Shown here in pieces: positions 53,085-62,635 of a DNA stretch of 64,000 nt. A model generated the notes under the pieces. It searched no databases and was not told the origin of the DNA. It saw nothing but the letters and a program-made list of their open reading frames with translations. Both the position numbers and the translations under genes were made by a program. Every line of letters begins with the position of its first letter. Position 1 is the first letter of the stretch. The stretch comes from Pseudomonas sp. 8Z (lineage in GTDB: Bacteria; Pseudomonadota; Gammaproteobacteria; Pseudomonadales; Pseudomonadaceae): NCBI RefSeq assembly GCF_902506535.1, contig NZ_LR733825.1, forward strand, positions 313,206 through 377,205, written 5' to 3'.

Positions 53085-53768
53085 TTACCAGGGCAGCGGA
53101 TTGCCTTGGTAATCCAGATAGCGCAAGCCAGTTTGGCCGACGGCGGCGCTGACCTGTTCGACCATGCCCTTGCAACTGCTGTCGATATCCAGCGGGGCGT
53201 TGGCGCCGCCCATGTCGGTGCGTACCCAGCCTGGGTGCATCAGCAGCACGCCGAGCTTGGGGTTGTCCTGGCCGCGCACGAAAGATTGCACGAGGTGGTT
53301 GAGGGCGGCCTTGCTGGCGCCGTATAGCGGCATGCCCATGCCTGCGCCGGTCTCGATGCTGCCGAGGATCGAGCTCATGAATACGATCAGTCCGTGCTCG
53401 GCGGCCAGGTTTGGCAGCAGGCGCTCGGCCACGCGCAGCGGGGCGACGGCGTTGGTGAGGAACAGGTGGCCCATTTCCTCGGCGGTGGCCTGGGCGTTGC
53501 TGTGGTGGTCGGGCCCGGCGACGCCGGCGTTGACGAAGATGACGTCGAAGCGTTGCCCGTCGAGGCGATTGGACAGTTGTTCGAGGCTGGCCGGGGCGGT
53601 CATTTCCAACTCTTCCACGCGCACGCCGAGTTCTTGCAGCGGGGCTTGCTGCGCGGCGCGGCGCACGGTGGCGGTCACGGCCCAGCCTTGGGCGGTAAAT
53701 TCACTGGCCAGGCCAAGGCCGAGGCCGCGGGAGGCTCCGATGATCAGGATGGATCGGGAGGCAGTCAT
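53085..53768 (-). CDS. short-chain dehydrogenase/reductase
   Basis: This encodes 227 residues with a Rossmann fold. The cofactor motif GASRGLGLGLASEF (about 10-23), NAGVAG, the catalytic SS and YGASKAALNHL (YxxxK) are present. Substrate unknown. Start 53768 follows GGAGCCTGAA; an ATG 12 bp upstream is also in frame. It is followed only by repeats on its 3' side. Confidence 0.92.
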   Translation of the reverse strand: MTASRSILIIGASRGLGLGLASEFTAQGWAVTATVRRAAQQAPLQELGVRVEELEMTAPASLEQLSNRLDGQRFDVIFVNAGVAGPDHHSNAQATAEEMGHLFLTNAVAPLRVAERLLPNLAAEHGLIVFMSSILGSIETGAGMGMPLYGASKAALNHLVQSFVRGQDNPKLGVLLMHPGWVRTDMGGANAPLDIDSSCKGMVEQVSAAVGQTGLRYLDYQGNPLPW

Positions 53769-53812
53769 TTCAGGCTCCATGAGGGTGAAAAGGACGCGCC
53801 AGCATAACCCAC

Positions 53813-54373
53813 TTAGTCGCTCAGCCAGGCGCCTTGGCTGCGGCCATGGCCGGTGTCGCGGTCATACTGGCGCTCCTGTTCGGCATGCCGTTGCAACACG
53901 GCGTTGGCGCGCTGGTTGGCCTGTTGTTGCAGCTCGGCGCAACTGGGGTATTCCGGCGTTGCCAGCAGGGCCGCGTCGATTTCGGCGGCGGCGGCCTGGC
54001 CGATGCGGTAGTGCCCTTGTTCGTGTTCGCGCAGGGCTTGCAGGTATTGGGCGAAGCGCTGGCGTTGTGCGGCGTCACCGCCGCCAAGGCGTGGCAGGGT
54101 CATCTGCGTGAGCAGTTGGGTGCGGGTCAGTGTCAGGCGGCAGCGGCCATCGCGTTCTTCTTGCCACCAGTAGTTCCAGGTTACGTTCCAGCGGGTGTAG
54201 GCGTGGTAGGTCTGGCCGTCCTGGCGGATCGTCGAGGCTTGGTTGACCGCCTCACGCAGGGAGTCCCCAGCCTTGATTTGCACGTCGTAGTAGCGGTACT
54301 GCAAACGGTCTTCCACCTCTGCCTGTGCGAGCAGGGGGAGGGCCAGCAGCAGAGCGAGGCTGAGGCGCTTCAT
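53813..54373 (-). CDS. DUF922 Zn-dependent protease-like secreted protein
   Basis: This encodes 186 residues with a signal peptide (MKRLSLALLLALPLLAQA). The DUF922 core includes YYDVQIKAGDSLREAVNQAS, TRWNVTWNYWW and the zinc motif H-E-Q-G-H in LREHEQGHYRIGQAAA. Probably a periplasmic metalloprotease; target unknown. Its ATG overlaps the yigZ stop by 4 bp, so they are coupled. Confidence 0.9.
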   Translation of the reverse strand: MKRLSLALLLALPLLAQAEVEDRLQYRYYDVQIKAGDSLREAVNQASTIRQDGQTYHAYTRWNVTWNYWWQEERDGRCRLTLTRTQLLTQMTLPRLGGGDAAQRQRFAQYLQALREHEQGHYRIGQAAAAEIDAALLATPEYPSCAELQQQANQRANAVLQRHAEQERQYDRDTGHGRSQGAWLSD

Positions 54374-54954
54374 AGGCTGTGCAACTGTTCGCGGCCACGG
54401 CTGATATCGCCCAGCAGGCGTTCCAGCTCTGCGCGCTCGGCGGGGGCCACGGCCAGGTGCAGGCGGGCGCCGGTGGCGTCGTAGTCTTCGCCTTCGATCA
54501 GGCTGTCGAAGTCGTTCAGGCGTGCCTTGAACAGCGCCAGTTCGGCGAACTGCAAATGACAGGTGAAGGCCTGGCGCACGATCAGTTCGCGCCGCTCGCC
54601 CGCTTGCAGGCATTTGGCTGCGCTGCCGCCGTAGGCGCGGGCCAGGCCACCGGTGCCGAGCTGGATGCCGCCGTACCAGCGGATCACCAGCACCGCCACC
54701 TGATCGCAGTCTTGCCCTTCGATGGCGGCGAGGATGGGGCGGCCAGCGGTGCCGCCGGGTTCGCCGTCGTCGTTGAAGCGGTACTGGTTGCCCACCTTCC
54801 ACGCCCAGCAGTTGTGCGAGGCGGCCAGGTCGCTGTGGCGCTCGATAAAGGCTTGCGCGTCGGCGGCGCTGGCGACCGGGGCGGCGAGGGCGAGGAAGCG
54901 GCTCTTGCGGATTTCCTCGCGGTATTCGCAAGGGCCGAGCAGGGTACTGGGCAT
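54370..54954 (-). CDS. yigZ: YigZ / IMPACT family protein
   Basis: This encodes 194 residues. The UPF0029/IMPACT signature is RFNDDGEPGGTAGRPILAAI (about 59-78), followed by VLVIRWYGGIQLGTGGLARAYG. A C-terminal alpha/beta domain follows. The family is related to eukaryotic IMPACT and may act in translation control; the bacterial role is unclear. It is upstream of the DUF922 gene in an overlapping pair. Confidence 0.92.
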   Translation of the reverse strand: MPSTLLGPCEYREEIRKSRFLALAAPVASAADAQAFIERHSDLAASHNCWAWKVGNQYRFNDDGEPGGTAGRPILAAIEGQDCDQVAVLVIRWYGGIQLGTGGLARAYGGSAAKCLQAGERRELIVRQAFTCHLQFAELALFKARLNDFDSLIEGEDYDATGARLHLAVAPAERAELERLLGDISRGREQLHSL

Positions 54955-54972
54955 GTTGGTTGGCCGGGCAAT

Positions 54973-55007
54973 AAAAAACGCCCGCCAGTATAAGCCTGGC
55001 GGGCGTT
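54973..55007 (-). terminator. rho-independent terminator of phoX
   Basis: On the minus strand AACGCCCGCCAG pairs with CTGGCGGGCGTT, followed by TTTTTATT. It separates phoX from yigZ. Confidence 0.92.
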
Positions 55008-55025
55008 GCTCTACCCAGGGCGATT

Positions 55026-56909
55026 TCAGGCGCCGATCACGCCACCGTCGTCGCGGCGGATCATCACCACCGAGGAGCGCGGGCGCATGCCGTCGCGGTG
55101 GTCGGGGAAGCTGGACTTGCCGTCTTCGCCCGGATGCTGCACGCCGACGAACATCGTGCGTTGATCCGGGCTGAAGGCCAGGCCGGTGATCTCGCAGCCG
55201 CGCGGGCCGACCAGGAAGCGACGCATCTCGCCGCTGACCGGGTCGGCGCAGAGCATCTGGTTGTTGCCCATGCCCGCGTAATCGCCGCTGTCGCCGTAGT
55301 TGCCATCGGTGAGCACCCAGAGGCGGCCATCCTTGTCGAAGCCGAGGCCGTCGGGGCTGTTGAACATGTTGTCGGCGTTGACGTTGGCCGAGCCGGCGTT
55401 GGGCGTGCCGGGGTGCACCACCGGGTTGCCGGCGACCACGAACAGATCCCAGGTGAAGCGCTCGGCGCCTGCGTCGTCACTGGCTTCACGCCAGCGCAGG
55501 ATTTGCCCGTAGACGTTGTTGGCGCGCGGGTTGGCGCCGTCCACCGGCTGGTCTTCGTTGCCGCGTTTGACGTTGTTGGTCAGGGTGCAATAGACCTGGC
55601 CATCTTTCGGGCTGACGGCGATCCACTCCGGGCGGTCCATGCGCGTGGCGCCCACATGGGTGCCGGCAGCGCGGGCGCGGATCAGCACGTCGCCGTGGTC
55701 GCTGAAGCCGTGCTCGGGGGTCAGGCCGTTTTCGCCGAAGCTGAGCTTGATCCATTTGCCTTCGCCGCGCGGCTGCAGGGCTTGACCGCCGAGGTGCGCG
55801 ACGTACAGATCACCATGGTCGAGCAGGTGGCGATTGGCTTTGGGGTTGCTCTTGTCGAGGCGGTCACGGCTGATGAACTTGTAGATGAACTCGCCGCGCT
55901 CGTCGTCGCCCATGTACACCACCACGCGACCGTCGCGGGTTTCGGTGAGGGCGGCGTTCTCGTGCTTGAAGCGGCCCAGCGCGGTGCGCTTGATCGGCTT
56001 GGAGTCCGGGTCGAACGGGTCGATCTCGGTGATCCAGCCGTGGCGGTTGACCTCGTTGGGGTGGCGCGAGATGTCGAAGCGTTCGTCGTACTGGTGCCAG
56101 TGGTTGTCGCTGGCGCCTTCGAGGTTGACGCTGTAGCGCTTGAGCGCCGGGCTCAGGGCCAGCTTGGCATCGGTGCTGCCGAAGCAGTCGGTGAAGTTCT
56201 CTTCGCAGGTCAGATAGGTGCCCCACGGCGTCATGCCGCTGGAGCAGTTCTGGAAGGTGCCGAGCACTTCGATGCCGGACGGATCGGCTTTGGTCTTCAT
56301 CAGCTCATGGCCACGCGCCGGGCCGCTGATTTCCATGGGCAGGTTGGCGTGCACGCGGCGGTTGTAGCGCGAGCCCTGGACGAACTGCCAGGCGCCGCCA
56401 GCATCACGTTTGACTTCGATGACGGTAACGCCGACGGCGGCCTGCGCCTTGCGCACATCTTCCAGCGACTGCGGCGGCTTGCCGTGCTGCAGCAGGTATT
56501 GGTAGTTGCAGTATTCGTTGTTGATCGCCATGAGCGCGCGGTTGGCGTCGCCCGGCCAGGGGAAGAAGCTCATGCCGTCGTTGTTTTCGCCGAACTGGCC
56601 GAGCTGCTCTTTGGCGTTATGGCTGCCATCGCCGCGATAGGGCGTGGAGTCGGCATGCAGCGGCTGGCCCCAACTGATCAGCACGTCGAAGCGATAGCCT
56701 GGCGGCAGGGTGATGGTATCGGCGGTGCTGGCGGCGATGTTGTCGAAGCCGAGCAGCGGGCTGGCGCTGATGGCATTGGCCAGTGCGCTGCGGCCCAACG
56801 GGCTGCCGGCAAGGAACAAGGCTGCGCCGGCCAGGGCGCCGGTGCCGATGAAACGACGCCGGCTCAGTACCAGGCGCTCTAGGTCAGTCAGTTCTTGGTT
56901 GTTGTCCAT
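55026..56909 (-). CDS. PhoX family alkaline phosphatase
   Basis: This encodes 627 residues. A twin-arginine signal, SRRRFIGTGALAGAALFLAG (16-35), predicts folded export. PhoX marks are FDVLISWGQPLHAD, NEYCNYQ, NCSSGMTPWGTYLTCEENF, the YMGDDERGEFIYKF block, and CEITGLAFSPDQRTMFVGVQHPGE. The enzyme is a calcium/iron periplasmic phosphomonoesterase for phosphate scavenging. GAGGAGAG precedes the ATG at 56909. A Pho box is not evident to me upstream. Confidence 0.93.
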   Translation of the reverse strand: MDNNQELTDLERLVLSRRRFIGTGALAGAALFLAGSPLGRSALANAISASPLLGFDNIAASTADTITLPPGYRFDVLISWGQPLHADSTPYRGDGSHNAKEQLGQFGENNDGMSFFPWPGDANRALMAINNEYCNYQYLLQHGKPPQSLEDVRKAQAAVGVTVIEVKRDAGGAWQFVQGSRYNRRVHANLPMEISGPARGHELMKTKADPSGIEVLGTFQNCSSGMTPWGTYLTCEENFTDCFGSTDAKLALSPALKRYSVNLEGASDNHWHQYDERFDISRHPNEVNRHGWITEIDPFDPDSKPIKRTALGRFKHENAALTETRDGRVVVYMGDDERGEFIYKFISRDRLDKSNPKANRHLLDHGDLYVAHLGGQALQPRGEGKWIKLSFGENGLTPEHGFSDHGDVLIRARAAGTHVGATRMDRPEWIAVSPKDGQVYCTLTNNVKRGNEDQPVDGANPRANNVYGQILRWREASDDAGAERFTWDLFVVAGNPVVHPGTPNAGSANVNADNMFNSPDGLGFDKDGRLWVLTDGNYGDSGDYAGMGNNQMLCADPVSGEMRRFLVGPRGCEITGLAFSPDQRTMFVGVQHPGEDGKSSFPDHRDGMRPRSSVVMIRRDDGGVIGA

Positions 56910-56964
56910 CAGGGCTGCTCTCCTCAACAGGTGGAGGGCAGCCTAGTGGGCGAATGTGACGGCC

Positions 56965-57630
56965 TTATGAAGCCTTGGTTGCAGGGGTGAGGCCGCAGCC
57001 TTTGAGGATGATGTGCACCAGTTGGTCGGCGGCTTGCTCGAAGTCCTGCTTGGTCAGGCGCGAGCACTGTTTGACGCGGCAGATCTGCGAGGCGAAGTCG
57101 GCGTAATGCTGGGTGCTGCTCCACAGCAGGAAGATCAGGTGCATGGGGTCGACGGCGTCCATCTTGCCGGCGGCGATCCAGGCTTCGAACACGGCCGCGC
57201 GGCCACGGAACCAGTCCAGGTAGTTCTGGTTGAAGTATTGCGACAGGCATTCGCCGCCGCTGATTACTTCCATGGCGAAGATGCGCGAGGCCTTCGGCTG
57301 GCGGCGGGAGAACTCCATCTTGGCGCGGATGTAGCGCTCCATGGCTTCGGCTGGGTCATCGTCGACGGTCAGGTTGTTGAAGGTGCTGTCCCACAGTTCG
57401 AGGATGTTGCTCAGCACCGCCAGGTACAGCCCCAACTTGTTGTTGAAGTAGTAGTGCAGGTTGGCCTTGGGCAGGCCGACGTTCTGCGCGATGGTGTTCA
57501 TGCTGGTGCCCTTGAAGCCGTGCCGGGCGAACTCTTCCTCGGCGGCCTTGATGATGGCCTCTTCGTTCTTCTGGCGGATGCGACCGGCGGGTTTTTCGTG
57601 GGCGGTGTGAGCATGGACTTCGAAGGTCAT
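56965..57630 (-). CDS. TetR family regulator, RutR-like
   Basis: This encodes 221 residues. The helix-turn-helix is at about 20-65 (EEAIIKAAEEEFARHGFKGT and SMNTIAQNVGLPKANLHYYF). The C-terminal part (AMEVISGGECLSQYFNQNYLDW, ADFASQICRV) resembles RutR, the sensor of uracil/thymine. A nucleobase permease gene lies ~2.3 kb away on the same strand, which fits a role in pyrimidine or purine use. Start 57630 follows CGGAAACGCCC. Confidence 0.88.
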   Translation of the reverse strand: MTFEVHAHTAHEKPAGRIRQKNEEAIIKAAEEEFARHGFKGTSMNTIAQNVGLPKANLHYYFNNKLGLYLAVLSNILELWDSTFNNLTVDDDPAEAMERYIRAKMEFSRRQPKASRIFAMEVISGGECLSQYFNQNYLDWFRGRAAVFEAWIAAGKMDAVDPMHLIFLLWSSTQHYADFASQICRVKQCSRLTKQDFEQAADQLVHIILKGCGLTPATKAS

Positions 57631-57781
57631 GGGCGTTTCCGAACTGATCGTGGAGCGGAGCGAGTGCACTGATACTCCAGTGTCTCTTGGGTGACAAGCG
57701 TTATGGCAGGAAATCTATACGGCGGCCTGTCGGCTTTACCTCGCGATAGACACCAGGCGCGGCCGTAGTCCCGCCAGTGAG

Positions 57782-59782
57782 TCAGACTCTGAACGCCGCG
57801 ATCAGCCCGTGCAGGTCACGGGTCATGCCGCTCAGCTCGTCGCTGACGTGCACCGTGCTCTGCGCCTCGTGGGCGTTGCTCTCGCTCAGGGTCTTGATCT
57901 CCAGGGTGTTCTGTTCCACGCCTTGCACCACCGCTGCCTGCTGCTCGGCGGCTGAGGCGATCTGGATGTTGTGATCGATGATCTGATCCATGCTGCCGGT
58001 AATGGATTCGAAGATGTTCGCCGTCAGGGTCACCTGCTCGACGCTTTGCGCCGCACTTTCGTGGCTGCCGCGAATGGTCTTGACCGCATTGCCGACCTGC
58101 TGGCGCAGGCGGCCAATGGTTTGGTCGATCTCGCCGGTCAGCTCATGCGAGCGGATCGCCAGGCTGCGCACCTCGTCGGCGACCACGGCAAAGCCACGGC
58201 CTTGCTCACCGGCACGCGCGGCCTCGATGGCGGCGTTGAGCGCGAGCAGGTTGGTTTGCTCGGCGACGCTCTTGATCAGGCCGACGGCTTTGACGATTTC
58301 CTGGCTTTCCTGCTCCACCGAGGTGATGGCGCCGATGGAGTTGTCCATTTCAGTGAACAACTGGTTGATCCGGGCCACGGCGTGGTCGACCTGCACACGG
58401 CCTTCGCGGCACTTTTCACCGGCATTGTTGGCCTTGTCGGCGGTGACCTGAGAGCTTTGGCTGACTTCCTGCACGTTGCTCACCAGCTCGCTCATCGAGG
58501 TGGCGATCAGCTCCAGCTCGCTGGCCTGGCGCTCGACGCTGCGCTGACTGGTGGACGCGCTTTCGGCGACATTCTGCGCCTTGCCCAGGGTGCTTTCGGA
58601 GAAGCGCACCACCTCGGTGATGAGCTGGCGCATACGCGCCTGCATGTCGTTGAAGTCCTTGGCCAGATCGCCCAGCTCGTCGCGGGCGGCGGTGCTGACC
58701 TGCTGGCGCAGATCGCCGTCTGCCATGCGCCGGGTGCCATCGGTCAGGTCGCGAATGGCGCCGCGTACCGACAGGTAGAAACCGATGAACAGGTACAGCA
58801 GCAGCGCCACCACCAGGGTCATGGTGCCGGCCCAGAGCAGCAGCTCGCGCAGGTTGGCGTCGGCGCGTGCTTGCAGCAGGGCGGTGGTTTCGCCGAGCAG
58901 CAATTCACTGGCTTGATCGAGCTGGGCAACCTGGGGGGCGTAGGCGTCGTAGCGCTGCTGCCATTGCTCGGTCGCCTGTTGGTCGAAGTAGCCGCTTTTG
59001 GTGTATGGCTCGATGATCTCGCGTTTGTAGCGCTCGGCAGCCGCCAGGGCCGCCTCGCTCATCAACTGGCGCGCCTGCGCGTTGCCTTTGCCCTGCGCGT
59101 TGTCGCCATACAGCGAGATGCTGCCGAGCTGGTTGATGATGGTTGGCCGCGTCGAGGATTCGAGAAAGCCATAGGCGGTCATGTAGCTGGCATAGGTGCG
59201 GGTCTGCATCAGGGCCTGATAAAGCGGCAGCAGCTCGTTCAGTAGCAGGTCGATGTTGCGGTAGATGCTCGGGTCGCTGTCCTGGCGCAGGCGCGAAATG
59301 GCGGCAATCTCATGAATGTTGCTCTGTAGCACCTTGATGAAGCGATCATGCTCGATCATCTGCGCGCTCAGCCCTTGCACGGAGATTTTCTTGTCCGGTG
59401 CGGTGCCCTTGGCGCTGTCGCCCAGGGCGAACTCGGCGAAGGTGCCGCTTTGCAGCCAAGCGTCGAGGCTTTGGCTCTGCTGCTGGTAAGCCTGGGTCTG
59501 GCGCTCGATGGCTTGCTTGGCATCGTCCTTGTTGCGTGCATAGCCGATGACTTGCATGGCGGCCATTTCCAGCGCCTGGCGGTAGACCGGCAGGTAGCGC
59601 TGCAGGGCTTGCAGGCCCTGCAGTTCATGCTGCGAGGCTCGCAGCGTGTGATTCACGTCCAGCAATTTGCTGGTCGACAACCAGCAGTACGGCAGCATGA
59701 AGATCGCGAAGATCAGCAGGAATTTCTGGGCATAGCGCGCGCGGTTCATCAACGCCAGAACCGGTTTGAAGAAAAACATCAT
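57782..59782 (-). CDS. methyl-accepting chemotaxis protein
   Basis: This encodes 666 residues. A first membrane helix (about 20-40) is followed by a ~285-residue helical periplasmic sensor, a second helix (about 318-338), a HAMP domain ([19 protein letters not shown]) and the cytoplasmic coiled coil with the conserved tip [21 protein letters not shown] and [12 protein letters not shown]. It signals through CheA/CheW to the flagella or another output. The ligand is unknown; the sensor may be of the HBM four-helix type. The next ATG codon could equally be the start. Confidence 0.94.
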   Translation of the reverse strand: MMFFFKPVLALMNRARYAQKFLLIFAIFMLPYCWLSTSKLLDVNHTLRASQHELQGLQALQRYLPVYRQALEMAAMQVIGYARNKDDAKQAIERQTQAYQQQSQSLDAWLQSGTFAEFALGDSAKGTAPDKKISVQGLSAQMIEHDRFIKVLQSNIHEIAAISRLRQDSDPSIYRNIDLLLNELLPLYQALMQTRTYASYMTAYGFLESSTRPTIINQLGSISLYGDNAQGKGNAQARQLMSEAALAAAERYKREIIEPYTKSGYFDQQATEQWQQRYDAYAPQVAQLDQASELLLGETTALLQARADANLRELLLWAGTMTLVVALLLYLFIGFYLSVRGAIRDLTDGTRRMADGDLRQQVSTAARDELGDLAKDFNDMQARMRQLITEVVRFSESTLGKAQNVAESASTSQRSVERQASELELIATSMSELVSNVQEVSQSSQVTADKANNAGEKCREGRVQVDHAVARINQLFTEMDNSIGAITSVEQESQEIVKAVGLIKSVAEQTNLLALNAAIEAARAGEQGRGFAVVADEVRSLAIRSHELTGEIDQTIGRLRQQVGNAVKTIRGSHESAAQSVEQVTLTANIFESITGSMDQIIDHNIQIASAAEQQAAVVQGVEQNTLEIKTLSESNAHEAQSTVHVSDELSGMTRDLHGLIAAFRV

Positions 59783-59938
59783 GGCCCCTCGACAACCTGG
59801 GAAATCATGGCGGCGCCAGTAATACAGCAGGCGCCGTCTGAGTGATGGCGAGCGTCATGGCGGACGCTCTGGCCAGTTGCCAGCAAGAAGCTTGCCGTCA
59901 TTAATTCGGCGGCAGTGAATTGACCAGCAATGTCATCG

Positions 59939-61294
59939 TCATTCCGGTGGCGTGGTGCGCTCCAGTGGCAGCAGCAGGTTCAAGACGATGGCAGTCAGGC
60001 CGCCGCTGGTGATGGCGGAACCGAACACGTTCTGCACCAATTTGGGCATCTGATTCAGCAGCTCCGGCTGGCTGGAAATACCCAGGCCAATGCCGAAACT
60101 GGTGGCCATGATCAGCAGGCTGCGTCGATCCATCGGCGCCTGGCCAAGGATGCGGATGCCGGCGGCGGCCACCGTGCCGAACATCACCAGTGTGGCGCCG
60201 CCGAGCACCGGCTTGGGAATCTGCTGCAGCACTGCGCCGAGCATGGGGAACAGCCCGAGCACGATCAGCAACGCGCCGATGTAGTAGCCAACGTGGCGGC
60301 TGGCCACGCCGGAGAGCTGAATCACGCCGTTGTTCTGGCTGAAGGTGGTGTTGGGGAAGGTGTTGAATACGGCGGCGATCAGCGAGCTGACGCCATCACC
60401 GAACACGCCGCCCTTGATGCGTTGCAGATACTGCGGCCCGTTGATCGGCTGGCGCGAGATCATGCAGTTGGCGGTCAGATCGCCGGTGGTTTCGATGGCG
60501 GTGATCAGGTAGATCAGCGCCACCGGCACGAAGGCCATCCAGTCGAAGGCGAAACCGTAGCGAAAGGGTATCGGTAGGCTGATCAGTGGCAGCTCCGGCA
60601 GCGCCTTGGGCACCAGCACGCCGCTCAGCCAGGCCACCAGCGAGCCCAGCAGCAGGCCGATGATGATGGCCGACAGGCGTAGCCAGGGATTGCTCAGGCG
60701 GTTGAGGGCGATGATGGTGGCCAGCACCAGCACACCCAGCGCCAGATTGGCCGGTGCGCCGAAGTTTTCCGCTTGGGCGCCGCCGCCGAGGTCGGTGATG
60801 CCGACCTTGATCAGGCTGATACCGATGATGGTGATGACGATGCCGGTCACCAGCGGCGTGACGATGCGCTGCAAGCGCCCGATGAAGCGGCTCAGCACCA
60901 TCTCGATAAAGGCGCCGAAGAAACACACACCGAAGATCATCGCCAGAATCTCATCCGCGCTGCCGCCGCGCGCCTTGACCAGCATGCCCGCCGCCAGCAC
61001 GGCGCTGAGAAAGGCGAAGCTGGTGCCCTGCACGCAGATCATCCCGGCGCCGATGCCGAACGGTCGGCGAGCCTGGATCAGCGTGCCGACCCCCGACACC
61101 ATCAAGCCCATGCTGATCAGATAGGGCAGTTGCTCGTGCAGGCCGAGTACGCCACCGATGATCAGCGTCGGCGTGACGATGCCGACAAAGCAGGCCAGCA
61201 CATGCTGCAGTGCGGCGAAAAAGGCCGGCAGCGGGGCAGGGCGGTCATCCAGGCCGTAGATCAGGTCGCTATGGGTGGGGTGTTCGGGGCTCAT
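59939..61294 (-). CDS. nucleobase:cation symporter-2, xanthine/uracil permease family
   Basis: This encodes 451 residues with about 14 helices. The NAT signature is NTFPNTTFSQNNGVIQLSGV followed by ASRHVG, close to the XanQ/XanP motif. Other parts are VTGIVITIIGISLI and AIETTGDLTANCMISR with its conserved glutamate. It should import xanthine, uric acid or a related base with protons. The RutR-like gene is on the same strand; whether it controls this gene is inference. Confidence 0.92.
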   Translation of the reverse strand: MSPEHPTHSDLIYGLDDRPAPLPAFFAALQHVLACFVGIVTPTLIIGGVLGLHEQLPYLISMGLMVSGVGTLIQARRPFGIGAGMICVQGTSFAFLSAVLAAGMLVKARGGSADEILAMIFGVCFFGAFIEMVLSRFIGRLQRIVTPLVTGIVITIIGISLIKVGITDLGGGAQAENFGAPANLALGVLVLATIIALNRLSNPWLRLSAIIIGLLLGSLVAWLSGVLVPKALPELPLISLPIPFRYGFAFDWMAFVPVALIYLITAIETTGDLTANCMISRQPINGPQYLQRIKGGVFGDGVSSLIAAVFNTFPNTTFSQNNGVIQLSGVASRHVGYYIGALLIVLGLFPMLGAVLQQIPKPVLGGATLVMFGTVAAAGIRILGQAPMDRRSLLIMATSFGIGLGISSQPELLNQMPKLVQNVFGSAITSGGLTAIVLNLLLPLERTTPPE

Positions 61295-61529
61295 GGCGCA
61301 TTCTCGTGATGGGCTGCAGGGGCGGGCCAGGATTGGCGTCGGGCTGCCAGGCTGGCAGCGGCTGTCGGCGCGGATGCAAAAAGCTGTCCATCTGATCAGT
61401 TTCGGTGGCCGCCATGAGACAAACCGGCGCAGTGCTTTGGATACGATTTTTGAAGTTTTTGTGCGCTATATCCTTATCGATTTGCCTTGTGCACTGTATT
61501 GGTTCGCACCGCTCTGCGGTAGTGCAATG

Positions 61530-62447
61530 TCAGGCCTCTGCCAGTGCATCGACAAAGCTCTCCAGCACCAGATGGGCGCGACGGCCCTTGCGCGTAACCG
61601 CTGCCAGGTTGATGTCGTAAAAGCGCTCGCTGGGCTTGAGCGCGCGCAGACGCCCCTGCTGCACCCAGGCCTGGGCGTAATGATCGGGCAGGTAGCCGAT
61701 ATAGCGCCCGGTGAGGATGAGAAAAGCCATGCCTTCGCGATCCGAGGCGCTGGCGGTGCAGTTCAGCGCCTGGTAGTGGCTCTGCACCTCGGGCGGCACG
61801 CGGAAGGTCGGCGCGATGGCTTCCTGGGCGTTGAGCCTTTCGTCTGCAAGCTGCTGGTCGTCGACATAAAACAGCGGGTGGCCGACGGCGCAGTAAAGCA
61901 GCGAGCGCTCGCCGTACAGCGTCAGGTATTCCAGACCCGAGAGGGCGCCGACCTGCGGCACCACGCCGATGTGCAGGCGGCCATCGAGCACGCCCTGTTC
62001 CACTTCTGACGGCGGCGTCATGCGGATATTGACGCGCACATCCGGCCCTTGCTCCTTGAGGCGGGCCAGGGCGTGGGTGATACGCATATGCGGGACTGTC
62101 ACCAGATTATCGGTCAGGCCGATGTTCAGCTCACCGCGCAGGTGCTGGTGCAGACCGTTGACCTCGGTGCGAAAGCTCTCCAGCGCCGCCAGCAGTTGCA
62201 GGGTGCTCTGGTAAACCTCGCGGCCTTCCTCGGTCAGGGCGAAACCGGCGCGGCCGCGCTGGCACAGGCGCAGGCCGAGGCGTTGCTCCAGATCGCTCAT
62301 CTGCTGGCTGATGGCCGAGCGGCCGATACCCAACGCGCTCTCGGCAGCAGAAAAACCGCCGCACTCCACTACGCTGCGAAACAGCTTGAGCAGGCGGATT
62401 TCAAAGTCACTGACCTGGGCCAGCGGATCGGGACGGCGGCTGCTCAT
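61530..62447 (-). CDS. LysR family regulator, BauR-like
   Basis: This encodes 305 residues. The winged helix is at about 15-75 (FEIRLLKLFRSVVECGGFSA, then LGIGRSAISQQMSDLEQRLG), followed by a substrate-binding domain. It is divergent from the beta-alanine:pyruvate aminotransferase gene at 62636, the layout of bauR/bauA in P. aeruginosa. I therefore expect it to activate bauA with beta-alanine or an allied inducer; that is inference from synteny. The 61295-61529 gap on its 3' side is AT-rich and without gene. Confidence 0.88.
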   Translation of the reverse strand: MSSRRPDPLAQVSDFEIRLLKLFRSVVECGGFSAAESALGIGRSAISQQMSDLEQRLGLRLCQRGRAGFALTEEGREVYQSTLQLLAALESFRTEVNGLHQHLRGELNIGLTDNLVTVPHMRITHALARLKEQGPDVRVNIRMTPPSEVEQGVLDGRLHIGVVPQVGALSGLEYLTLYGERSLLYCAVGHPLFYVDDQQLADERLNAQEAIAPTFRVPPEVQSHYQALNCTASASDREGMAFLILTGRYIGYLPDHYAQAWVQQGRLRALKPSERFYDINLAAVTRKGRRAHLVLESFVDALAEA

Positions 62448-62540
62448 TTGTTTAGTGAACCTTGAACTGAAGATAAGAAGAGTGCTGTTTTACTGACTCT
62501 ATGCCCGTGGCACCTTTGCTGGCAACTGATGCCCTTACTC

Positions 62541-62596
62541 GTAGGAGCGGCTTCAGCCGCGATGGCTGTCGATTCTCGCGGCTAAAGCCCTCCCAC
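62541..62596. repeat. REP-type inverted repeat in the bauR-bauA gap
   Basis: GTAGGAGCGGCTTCAGCCGCGA and the reversed TCGCGGCTAAAGCCCTCCCAC form a 56 bp pair. It lies ~40 bp before the aminotransferase start, in the divergent promoter region. Confidence 0.85.
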
Positions 62597-62635
62597 AAAG
62601 CCCCCGATCACGCCGCCACTGCCGAGGCCACCCCG

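Noticed and set aside
55098..56882. 594-codon open frame on the plus strand
   Set aside because: It is antisense to phoX and has repetitive Val/Ala/Gly composition without motifs.
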